Positions 54,240 through 64,000 of a DNA stretch of 64,000 nucleotides are shown piece after piece; the first letter of the stretch is position 1, and the number at the start of each line of letters is the position of its first letter. The position numbers were made by a program, and so were the translations under genes. The notes beneath the pieces are model-generated. The model made no database searches and was not told where the DNA came from. It saw only the letters and a list, made by a program, of their open reading frames with translations. This DNA comes from Ophioderma brevispina (taxonomy: Eukaryota; Echinodermata; Ophiuroidea; Amphilepidida; Ophiodermatidae), in NCBI GenBank assembly GCA_023653785.1, contig JAMKCH010007178.1:1-64000 (forward strand). Direction: 5' to 3'.

Positions 54240-57200
54240 TTCTGTTTGTTGTTTGATTGTTGGTTTCGCTTGTTTGGTTGTTTCTTTGGTCGATTTTTTG
54301 TTGGTTGGTTGGTTTGTTGGGTTGGTTTGTTTGTTTGGATATTTGGTTGGTTCGGTTAGTTGCTTGGTTGGTTATTTGTTTAGTTGGTCGGTATGCTGGT
54401 TGCTCGTTTGGTTATTTGCTTAGTTGGTTTGTTTGTTTTGGTTTTTTGTTTTGTTGTTTGTGTGTTTAGTTGGTTGTTTGGTTGGTCAATTGGTTGGTTG
54501 TGTGGTCTTTTGGTTTGCTTTATTTGGTTGGTTGTTTGGTCTTTTGTTGGGTTTATTTGGTTGGTTGTTTGGTTGGTTAGTTGGGTTGGTTAGTTTGGGC
54601 GTTTGGTTGATTAGTTTGTTAGGTTGTTTGGTTAGTGCTTGGCTGTTTGTTTGGTCGATTGTTTCGTTGTTTGTTTAGTGGGGCGGTTTGTTGGGTGCTT
54701 GTTTGGTTATTTGCTTGGCTGTTTGGATGGTGGTTTGCATTTTGGTTATTTGGTTATGTTTGGTTGGTTGGCTCTTTGGTTGTTAGCTTGGTTGTTTATT
54801 TGGATGTTTATTTTGGTTTGTTTGTTTGGTTGGTTGGTTCATTGGTTGGTTAGTTCTTTGGTAAGTTGTGTTTGTTTGGTTGGTTCATTGGTAGGTTGTT
54901 TTGATTTGTTGGGTTGACTACTTGGTTTGTTTGTTGGGTTGTTTGGCTTGTTTGTCTGGTTGTTTTGGTTGATTGTTTGCATGTTGGTTGGTTATTTGGT
55001 TGGTTGGTTCTTTTTTTGGTTGTTAGCTTGGTTATTTGTTTGGATGTTTGGTTGGTTATTTTGGTTTGGATGTTTGTTTAGTTGTTTTGGTCATTGGTTG
55101 GTTAGTTCTTTGGTAAGTTGGGTTTTGTTGGTTGGTTCATTGGTTGGTTGTTTTGATTTGTTGGGTTGATTGTTTAGTTTGTTGGGTTGGTTAGCTTGTT
55201 TGATTAGTTGCTTGTTTTTTTGGTTTGGGTGGTTGTTTGCATGTTGTTTGGTTTGTTGTTTGGATGTCTGGTTGGTTTGCGTGTTGGTTGTTCGGTTGTT
55301 GTTTGGCTCTTTATTTTGGTTGTTTGTGTATTTGTTGGGTTGGTTTATTTGGTTATTTGCTTGGTTGGTTTGGTTAACTGTATGTTGGTTGTTTGATTTG
55401 TTGTTTGCTTGGTTTGGTTGGTTTGGTTTTCATGTTCGTTGGTTTGGTTATTTGCTTGAACGTTTTATTTGTTGGATGTTTGGTTTTTGGTTTGTTTAGT
55501 TGGTTGATTCAATGGTTAGTTTTTTTTTGGTTTATTTGGTTGGTTTTCTGGTTTGGTTGGTTTTCTGGTTGGGTTGGTTGGCTTGTTTGGTTGGTTAGTT
55601 GTTTGCATGTTGGTTTGGTTGTTTTGTTTAGTTTGCACGTTGGTTGTTTTTTTGAGTTGGTTGGTTTGTTTAGTAAGTTGCTTGCTTTGTTTGCATGTTG
55701 GTTGTTTGCTTGGTATGCATGTTTTGCATGTTGGTTGTTTGCTTCATTGGTTGTTTGATTGGTAGGTTTGGTTATTGGGTTGGCTGTTTTGCTTGTTTGG
55801 TTGGTTGTTTCATTGGTGGTGTGGTTTGGTTGGTGGTTTCTTTGGTTGGTTGTTTGGTGTGCTTTGGTCGTTTGTTGGGTTGGTTGTTTGGTTGGTTATT
55901 TGAGTTTTGGTTGGTTTGGTTGTTTTGTTTGGTTATTTGGTCGTTTGTTGGGTTGCCTGGTTGTTAGTTTGTTGGGTTGGTTTGTCTGGTTGGTTTGGTT
56001 GTTTTTCTGGTTGGTTTGGTTGTTTGCATGTTGGTTGGTTGTTTGGTTACTTGCTTTTATTTTTATTTTTTGATGTTTGGTTGTTTGGTTGTTTAGTTGC
56101 TTGGTTGGTTCATTGACTGACGTGTTTTTTGCGTGTTTGGTTGGTTGTTTGTAAGGTTGGTTGGTTGTTTGGTTAGCTGTTTGTATGTTGGTTTGGTTGT
56201 TTGGTGTGGTTGGTTTGCATGTTGGTTGTTTACTTTGAAATTTGTTAGGTTGGTTGGCTTGTTTGGTTGGTTGTTTGGGTTTGTTGTTTGGATGTTTGTT
56301 TGGTTTGCATTTTGGTTGTTTGCTTGTTTGGTTGGTTGCTTCATTGGTTTGTTTGGATGTTTGGTTGGTTGTTTTGAGTTGGTTGTTTTGTTTGGTTCTT
56401 TGATGGGCTGGTTGGCTTGCTTGGTTAGTTGCTTGGTTGCTTTGGTTGGATGTTTGGTTGGTTGTTTGCATATGTTTGGTTTGTGTTTGTTTGGTTCTTT
56501 GACTGACATCTTGATTTGTTGGGTTGACTGCTTGGTTTGTTTGTTGGGTTGTTTGACTTGTTTGGTTGTTTTGTTAGTGTTATATGGCCTCCATTTTTCT
56601 GATTAAACTTTTAAAAATATTGTTTTCTCAATTTTATTTGAGAAATGATTTCTCACGGGAAAAGCACTTTGTTTACTATAAAAGAGAGAAAAGGGGATTC
56701 CCTAGAGTTGTTTTGCTAAGTGCACCTGTTTAGATTGCACAATAGGGGAAGTGGGGAATTCCCCAAGGATGCTAAACTTAGAAACTTGTTTATGTTTTCA
56801 GATCAAAACATTGTAAGATCAGGGAATTCCCAAAAAAAAAAAAAAAAAAAAGGTTGTTTGCTTGTTTGGTTGGTTGCTTCATTGGTTTGTTTGGATGTTT
56901 GGTTGGTTGTTTTGAGTTGGTTGTTTTGTTTGGTTCTTTGATGGGCTGGTTGGCTTGCTTGGTTAGTTGCTTGGTTGCTTTGGTTGGATGTTTGGTTGGT
57001 TGTTTGCATATGTTTGGTTTGTGTTTGTTTGGTTCTTTGACTGACATCTTGATTTGTTGGGTTGACTGCTTGGTTTGTTTGTTGGGTTGTTTGGCTTGTT
57101 TGGTTGTTTTGTTAGTTGCCTGTTTTTTTTTTTTTTTTTTTGGTTTGGTTGATTGTTTGCAAGTTGGTTGTTTGATTTGTTGTTTGGTTTGTTGCTTGTT

Positions 57201-60200
57201 CGGTTGCTTGTTTTGTTGTTTGGTTACTTGGTTGTTTGTTGGTTGGTCGTTTTGTTTAGTTGTTTGTTTGGTTTGGTTGGTTGTTTGTTGTTTGGTTGGT
57301 TTGGTTAGATGCTTGGTTGGTTCTTGGTAGTTTGGTTGTTGGCTGTTTGTTTAGTTGGTTGGGTTGTTGTTTGGTTACTTGCTCAGTTGGTTGTTTGGTT
57401 GTTGGTTTTGTTTGTTTGGTTGTTTCTTTGGTTGGTGTTTGGTTGGTTTGTTGGGTTGGTTGGTTTGTATGGATATTTGGTTGGTTTGGTTAGTTGCTTG
57501 GTTGGTTATTTGTTTAGTTGGTCGGTTTGTTGGTTGCTAGTTTGGTTATTTGCTTAGTTGGTTTGTAGGGTTGTTTGTTTTTGGTTGTTTGTTTAGTTGT
57601 TTGTTTGGTTGGTTGGTCCATTGGTTGGTTGTGTGGTTATTTAGTTTGTTTTGTTTGGCTGGTTGTTTGGTCTTTCGTTGGGCTTGTGTTTATTGGTTGT
57701 TTATTTGGTTGTTTGTTTGTTTGGTTAGTTGGATGGTTAGTTTGGATGTTTGGTTGGTTGGTTTGTTAGGTTGTTTGGTTACTTGCTCGGTTGTTTATTT
57801 GGTCGGTTGTTTCGTTGTTTGTTTAGTGAGATGGTTTGTTGGGTGCTTATTTGGTTAGTTGCTTGGTTGTTTGGATGGCGATTTGCATGTTGGTTGTGTT
57901 TATTTGGTTGGTTATTCCATTGGTTGTTTACTTGTTTGGTTAGTTGTTTATTGGGTTGTTTGGTCATTTATTAGGTTGGTTGGTTGTTTGGATATTTGTC
58001 TGGTTGTTTTGGTTGATTGTTTGCATGTTGGTTGGTTATTTGGTTGGTTGGTTCTTTTTTGGTTGTTAGCTTGGTTATTTGTTTGGATGTTTGGTTGGTT
58101 ATTTTGGTTTGGATGTTTGTTTAGTTGTTTTGGTCATTGGTTGGTTAGTTCTTTGGTAAGTTGGGTTTGGTTGGTTGGTTCATTGGTTGGTTGTTTTGAT
58201 TTGTTGGGTTGATTGTTTAGTTTGTTGGGTTGGTTAGCTTGTTTGATTAGTTGCTTGGTTTTTTTTTGGTTTGGGTGGTTGTTTGCATGTTGTTTGGTTT
58301 GTTGTTTGGATGTCTGGTTGGTTTGCGTGTTGGTTGTTCGGTTGTTGTTTGGCTCTTTATTTTGGTTGTTTGTGTATTTGTTGGGTTGGTTATTTGGTTA
58401 TTTGCTTGGTTGGTTTGGTTAACTGTATGTTGGTTGTTTTGATTTGTTGTTTGCTTGGTTTGTTTGTTTGGATGTTTGTGTATTGTTTCTTTGGTTGGTT
58501 ACTTGCTTGTTTCGTTCTTTGGTTGTTTGTTTGGCTGTTTGTTTAGTTGGTTGGTTTGTTGGGTTTTTTTTTTGGGTTGTTTGGTTATTTGGTTGGTTGT
58601 TTTGGTTGGCTGTTTGGTCGTTTGATGGGTTGTTAATTGGTAGATATGTTGGTTGGTTTAGTTATTTGAAGGTTTGGTTGGTTTGGTTGTTTGGACGTTT
58701 GTTCAGTCGTTTGGTTTGTTGGTTTGGTTAGTTACTGAGTTGTGAGGTTGGTTTGTCTGGTTGGTTGGTTGGTTGTCTAGTTGGTTTGATTGTTTGCATG
58801 TTGGTTGGGTTGGTTAGCTTGTTTTGTTGGTTTCGTTGGAAGTTTTGGATGTTTGGTTAGTTCATTGGTTGGTTTGGATGTTTGGTTGGTTGTTTGTTTG
58901 CATGTTGGTTGGTTTATTGGTTTGTTTGGTTGGTTGCTTGGTTATTTGCTTGATCTTTTTTATGTTTGGTTGTATTTTGGTTTGTTTTAGTTGGTCATTG
59001 GTTGTTTGGTTATTTGTTCGCATGTTGGTTGTTTTGTTTGTTTATTGGTTTGTTTGGTTGGTTGTTTGCTTGATCTTTTTATGTTTAGTTGTATTTTTGT
59101 GTGGTTTAGTTGGTTGGTTCATTGGTTAGTTGTTTAGTTTGGTTGTTGGGTCGGTTGGATTGTTTTGTTTAGTTGGTTGTTGTTGTTTGCACGTTTGTTG
59201 TTTGGATGATTTGCATGTTGTTTGTTTTGATGTTTGTTGGGTTGGTTGGATAGTTGGTTGGATTCGTTGCTTGCATGTTGTTTGTTTTGGTTTGTTGTTT
59301 GTTTGCATGTTTGGTTTACAAGTTGGGAAACCAACTTTAGTTGCTTGGTTGTTTGTTTCCTTGTTTGATTGGTTGCTTTATTGGTTTGCTTGTTTGGTTA
59401 GTTGTTTGGTTGGTTGTTGGGTTGGTTGTTTCTTTGGTTGGTTGTTTTGGTTGGGTATTTGGTCGTGTGTAGGTTGTGTAGGTTTGAATGTTTGGTTTGT
59501 TTGTTTGGTCGTTTCTTAATTTGGTTTGTTGGGATGGCTGGTTGTTTGTTTTGGTTCTTTTGTTGGTTTGGTTGTTTGGCCATTTTGTGGGTTGGTTGTT
59601 TGTTTTGGTTTGTTGGATTGGTTGGTTTGAATGTTTGTATGGTTGGTTTGGTTTTGGTTTGCATGTTGGTTGTTTGGTTATTTGCTTGACCTTTTTATGT
59701 TTTGGGAGGTTTGGTATAGTTGGTTCATTGGTTGATATTTTGGTTTATTTGCTTGTTTGGATGGTTGCTTCATTGGTTTTGTTGTTTGGTTGGTTTTAGT
59801 TGGTGGTTTGGGCGTTTGTTGGGTTGGTTGGTTCGGTTGTTTGGATGGTTTGTTGGTTGTTTAGTTGGTTGGTTTGTTGGGTTGGTTGGTTCATTGGTTG
59901 GCTGGTTCATTGGTTGGCTGTTTAATTATTTGGTTGTTTGTTTTGGTTGGTTATTTGGTTGGTTCATTGGTTGGCTGTTTATTTGGTTGGTTTGTTATTT
60001 AGTTGGTTCATTGGTTGGCTGTTTGATTATTTGGTTGTTTGTTTTGGTTGGTTTGGTCATTTGTTGGTTTCGTTGGTTGTTTGGATTGACGCTTTGGTTG
60101 TTTAATTGGTTGTTTGCTCAGTTGTTTGGTTGTGTGGTTGGTTGTTTGGTTTACTTGTTTTGGTTGGTTTGGTTGATTGTTGGGTTGGTTGTTTGAATAT

Positions 60201-61535
60201 TTGTTGGTTTGTTAGGGTAGTTGCTTGGTTGGTTGTTTGTTGGGTTGGTTGTTTTGGTTTAAATGTTTGGTTTGTGCCTTGGTTCATTGTTTGGTCGTTT
60301 TTATTTAGTTGGTTTGTTGTTTGTCTGGTTAGTTGCTTAGTTGTTTGGTTTGTCGGGTTGGTTGGTTGCTTGTTTTGGTTGATTCATTGTTATGTTTGGT
60401 CCTTGTTGGGTTGGTTGGTTGTTTGGTAGTTGGTTTGGGTGTTTGCGTGGTTGGTTTGGTTTTCATGTTCGTTGGTTTGGTTATTTGCTTGAACGTTTTA
60501 TTTGTTGGATGTTTGGTTTTTGGTTTTAGTTGGTTGATTCAATGGTTAGTTTTTTTTGGTTTATTTGGTTGGTTTTCTGGTTTGGTTGGTTTTCTGGTTT
60601 GTTGGGTTGGTTGGCTTGTTTGGTTGGTTAGTTGTTTGCATGTTGGCTTGGTTGTTTTGTTTAGTTTGCACGTTGGTTGTTTTTTTTTGAGTTGGTTGGT
60701 TTGTTTAGTAAGTTGCTTGCTTTGTTTGCATGTTGGTTGTTTGCTTGGTATGCATGTTTTGCATGTTGGTTGTTTGCTTCATTGGTTGTTTGATTGGTAG
60801 GTTTGGTTATTGGGTTGGCTGTTTTGCTTGTTTTGGTTGGTTGTTTCATTGGTGGTGTGGTTTTGGTTGGTGGTTTATTTGGTTGGTTGTTTGGTGTGCT
60901 TTGGTCGTTTGTTGGGTTGGTTGTTTGGTTGGTTATTTGAGTTTTGGTTGGTTTGGTTGTTTTGTTTGGTTATTTGGTCCTTGTTGGGTTGCCTGGTTGT
61001 TAGTTTGTTGGGTTGGTTTGTCTGGTTGGTTTGGTTGTTTTTCTGGTTGATTTGGTTGTTTGCATGTTGGTTGGTTGTTTGGTTACTTGCTTTTATTTTT
61101 ATTTTGTGAGTTATGGTTTGGTTGTTTAGTTTGCTGGTTGGTTCAGTGGATGACGTTGTTTTTTGCCGTTGGTTTGGTTGGTTGTTTGTAAGGTTGGTTG
61201 GTTGTTGGGTGTAGTGTGTTTGTATGTTGGTTTGGTTGTTTGTGTGGTTTGGTTTGGCATGTTGGTTGTTACTTTGAAATTTGTTAGGTGGTTGGCTTGT
61301 TTGGTTGGTTGTTTGGGTTTGTTATTTGGATGTTTGTTTGGTTTGCATTTTGGTTGTTTGCTTGTTTTGGTTGGTTGCTTCATTGGTTTGTTTGGATGTT
61401 TGGTTGGTTGTTTTGAGTTGGTTGTTTTGTTTGGTTCTTTGATGGGCTGGTTGGCTTGCTTGGTTAGTTGCTTGGTTGGTTTGGTTGGATGTTTGGTTGG
61501 TTGTTTGCATATGTTTGGTTTGTGTTTGTTTGGTT
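54240..61535. repeat. About 7-kb G/T-rich degenerate array (TTGGTTGGTTGTTTGG)
   Basis: The plus strand is almost entirely G and T, built from GGTT, GTTT and GGTTGTTTGG words. It includes blocks that recur in order: 54290-55390 with 57420-58440, 55420-56330 with 60450-61320, and a block seen at 56310-56520, 56853-57060 and 61350-61540. Because TAA, TAG and TGA are rare in such DNA, all plus frames stay open (hydrophobic Leu/Val/Gly/Trp/Cys peptides) and the minus strand yields Gln/Asn/Thr/Lys-rich peptides. No splice sites, starts or conserved domains support any of these as genes. Dense GGTTGG words could form two-layer G-quadruplexes. Confidence 0.9.
56576..56851. other. Non-repeat island and A20 run inside the G/T array
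   Basis: 256 bp of ordinary AT-rich sequence (TTATATGGCCTCCATTTTTC onward) ends in 20 A at 56832-56851. The array block preceding it (56310-56575) is then repeated from 56852. A run of 19 T follows at 57123-57141. Confidence 0.75.
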
Positions 61536-61539
61536 CTTT

Positions 61540-62185
61540 GACATCTATGGTGAGAAGATGGACACCCATACTTGCTTATAAAGTCTGAGCCACACTTCCT
61601 TTAACGCGTAGTCTGCTCGTCATGCCACTTCCGGGGCCCAGTGCTATGCAAAGTATGCACTGATCGCGCACGATTGAGCCACTCAGCATCGGCGATTGTT
61701 GTCAAGGAGCACAACCACTGAATCACCGGCCAGTGCGTGTTATGCTAGCGGAACGCACTACAGGCTTAAAATACGCTTATTTTGTAAAAGGAATGGTGGC
61801 TTCTACTTTATCAAAAGATATCATGTTGACAATCTTTATAGCAATTTAACCCTATTTTTGACCACATTTGACCTTTGACCCATGAACTACTTCTGATCCC
61901 AGCCACAGCCTACTTGATATACATCCATGTTGCAACAATGGCTACCCACACTTGCTTAGATCCAAAGATAATGCATGGGATGCACACACACGCATGCATA
62001 CACATGGACACCAACATTTCTCTAGTCACCCCTCGCCAAGGACCAAAAAGACGGTTGGTAGCTTCGATGGTAGCTTGCAATCCATTGCAACCTTGTGTTC
62101 ATATGCATGTCAATTTTAACATCATGAGAACTGCCTGCAGATGGAGTTGTCACAATGGGCGATTTTTTAGTCCAAGATAAATAGA
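61540..62185. other. No gene recognised
   Basis: Ordinary sequence after the array. Short plus frames at 61696-61878 and 61875-62180 have no domain. Confidence 0.35.
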
Positions 62186-62570
62186 ACTAGAATTTCGCAG
62201 TTCTCAGCTTTCGCGCTTGCTATATTCAAAGAATATAAGCTGCGGGCCGCTCCATGACCTTTGACCTTGGCATATGACTTTTAACCTCATCAGTATATGA
62301 GGGATCCCATGGTGCACCTATGACACAAGTTTGGTTCCAATTGAACTTCAACTTTTCAATTGAGTTCAATTTTTAAAAAAATTAATGCAATTTTGAAAAA
62401 AAACCTGAACATTTTAGCATATTTTTTAACTTGACCTCACATGACCTTTGACCTAGGCATATGACGTTTGACCATATCAACACATGAGGGATCCCATAGT
62501 GCACCTATGACACAAGTTTGGTTCCAATTGACTTCAACTTGGAGAATAAAGATATGATTTGGGGAACCGG
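62186..62570 (+). repeat. ACTAGAATTTCGC repeat family, third copy (3'-truncated)
   Basis: ACTAGAATTTCGCAGTTCTCAG start, then two TGACCTTTGACC motifs (about 62257, 62450) and two GAGGGATCCCATRGTGCACC units. The terminal palindrome is missing. Confidence 0.65.
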
Positions 62571-64000
62571 TACTCTCTTTACGACGAATTGAACCCAAGG
62601 CGATATCATTATTTTAAGTGGAAGAACGAGGCCGGAGGATTTTTTGATCTAGCAAATCACTGATAGTGCCTTTAACAAAAGGTCAAAAGTTAGGCAAACT
62701 ATACCTTTTCTTAATCAGTGGGATTACAAGAATACAATAATCAAAGATTTAGCTCAATTGAATCATGTTAATTTTTTTAGCCCTGTATAAAATTTACCCC
62801 CTTATTCCTCAATTAGCACAAGGGGGACTCTTGGGGACTTTTGATATGTTGCTCCTCACAACATTAGAAACTATCCTACAAAAATCTGCCACGGCTAATT
62901 TATTTCTGCCTTTTGACCATTAAAAAAAATTGAAATGACAAGGAGATAGTAAAAGGTATTAATGACACACAAACACCATTGTGTCATTTTAGTGTCAAAA
63001 GATCCTTTATTTCAATTCACTTTACACTATTTTGCACTATTTTACACTATTATATACATGTTAGGGAAGCATAGGGGGGCGAAAGTCCCAGTTTTAAGAA
63101 GCAGGAGCCAGAAGTACCCAGAGGACAACTGCAAGGCTGAGGATGATTGGAAACCAACGTGGCATATCAATCGCGGCGCGACCGAGGGGTCCCGCACCTG
63201 GACCACAGTGGTTGCGAAGCGCGGAAGACCCATGCACTAACCCGACCCCTAGGAGATAGTTAGTGGGCCCTTTGAGTAAATTTGGATGCTCATACCATTA
63301 TTTAAACTTCACTAGCCCTTCAAATGCAAAATGTGTGAAGTACTTTTTTTGTGCGTAACAAGATTAGCGAGTTTACCACTCATGGGTCATTCCATGCCAA
63401 TGCCAACAAGTCGAGTACACCATCACCTCATGGATTTCTTTCCTTTTTGGGTGTGTATTGAAAGATTTCATGAGAAACTAAAATCCTGAACATTGTGAGC
63501 TCTGTACCTCTTTGGTCCGTTTCCATGCTACAGCAATTTAAATTGTGAGGGGGGACACCTCAAAAACATGTACCGTGGGTGTTTGGAAAAAAAATTCAAT
63601 ATTTCAGAGGGCGCTAAGGAAGAACTACTACACCCCCAAATCCTTCAAACTGTGCGGGGTTGGCATTCTGGATAACCTTTGCTGCAAGCTATGCAAATAT
63701 GTGAACAAAAATGCACCTTGCCCCAATTTAAAAATAACATGGGGTCAAAAATGGCCCAAAAACCACTCGAATCATACTGGGTTGGGGGCCCATAAGTCAA
63801 AAATTAGATATAACTCCCAAATTTGGGCTGGTGAAAGCTTACCTTGAATACTACCCTTGTACAATCTTATACTTAGTTTCTATACTTATATCAGCTTTAT
63901 TGGAGAGAGATATAGCTGTCGCAAAAGAAAAAAGTGAAGTCCAATTTTAACCTTGACTTGACCCCTCTAAAAATCAATGTCAGACATTTGGTGTGCACCA
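62571..64000. other. Mostly unassigned; one frame of unknown nature at 62962-63240
   Basis: The plus frame ends ...SRTWTTVVAKRGRPMH with a polar, basic second half after a hydrophobic first half. It may be a retroelement fragment, but no motif is decisive. CAAACTATACCTTTTCTTAA near 62695 matches the end motif of the 7.7-kb foldback. The remainder (63241-64000) shows nothing recognisable. Confidence 0.3.

Noticed and set aside
57123..57141. T run inside the G/T array as a reversed 20-base linker
   Set aside because: It is 19 bases, and the same place in related blocks has a natural run of 7-9 T.
54184..61588. Many long open frames predicting Leu/Val/Trp/Cys-rich membrane proteins or Q/N/T-rich proteins
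   Set aside because: They occur in all frames at once and follow from the G/T composition; no starts, splice sites or domains support them.

Overview
The window looks like a piece of a large, AT-rich, repeat-rich animal genome, most likely a marine invertebrate deuterostome (echinoderm, hemichordate or amphioxus; I cannot decide which). The evidence is spliced, phase-1 SRCR (scavenger receptor cysteine-rich) exons with animal splice sites, several non-LTR retrotransposon corpses, tRNA-derived SINEs, abundant TTAA- and TA-flanked MITEs, and no dense gene packing. There are no complete uninterrupted genes. Nearly all long open frames lie in low-complexity or tandem DNA and are not genes.

The only host gene I can support is on the minus strand. 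It is a probable membrane SRCR receptor with SRCR exons at about 33.0-33.4 kb, 24.4-24.8 kb and 15.2-15.5 kb, plus a damaged duplicate of the last at 21.4-21.7 kb. A candidate transmembrane and tail exon follows at about 10.3-10.5 kb. All four acceptors fit one phase (phase 1), as expected for exon-shuffled SRCR modules. The exons carry frameshifts or stops that may be sequence errors. A possible 3' untranslated region with a poly(A) signal lies at about 2.9-3.3 kb.

Layout: 0-12 kb holds MITEs, nested retroelement pieces, a long foldback and the candidate TM exon. 12.2-24.3 kb is a 6.2-kb tandem duplication whose second copy changes abruptly from near-identical to indel-ridden at about 21.39 kb. 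21.4-32.6 kb is indel-rich and contains several degenerate tandem arrays. 33-37 kb has an SRCR exon and a plus-strand L2/CR1-like retrotransposon split by a minus-strand non-LTR element. 38.9-41.7 kb is a C-rich array followed by a 305-bp satellite carrying a hairpin. 44-48 kb has two more non-LTR remnants, a SINE foldback and a near-perfect 31-bp-arm hairpin. 49.5-53.9 kb is a MITE cluster. 54.2-61.5 kb is a 7-kb G/T-rich array with no genes despite long open frames. The last 2.5 kb is mostly unassigned.

Two observations matter to any user of this record. First, runs of exactly 20 A occur at five different junctions, nearly always beside a local direct duplication, which looks like contigs joined by a fixed-length linker rather than biology. 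Second, several repeat families carry many AGGTCA half-sites (DR1 and DR4 spacing), which could spread nuclear-receptor motifs. I found no prokaryotic-type system, CRISPR array or operon.
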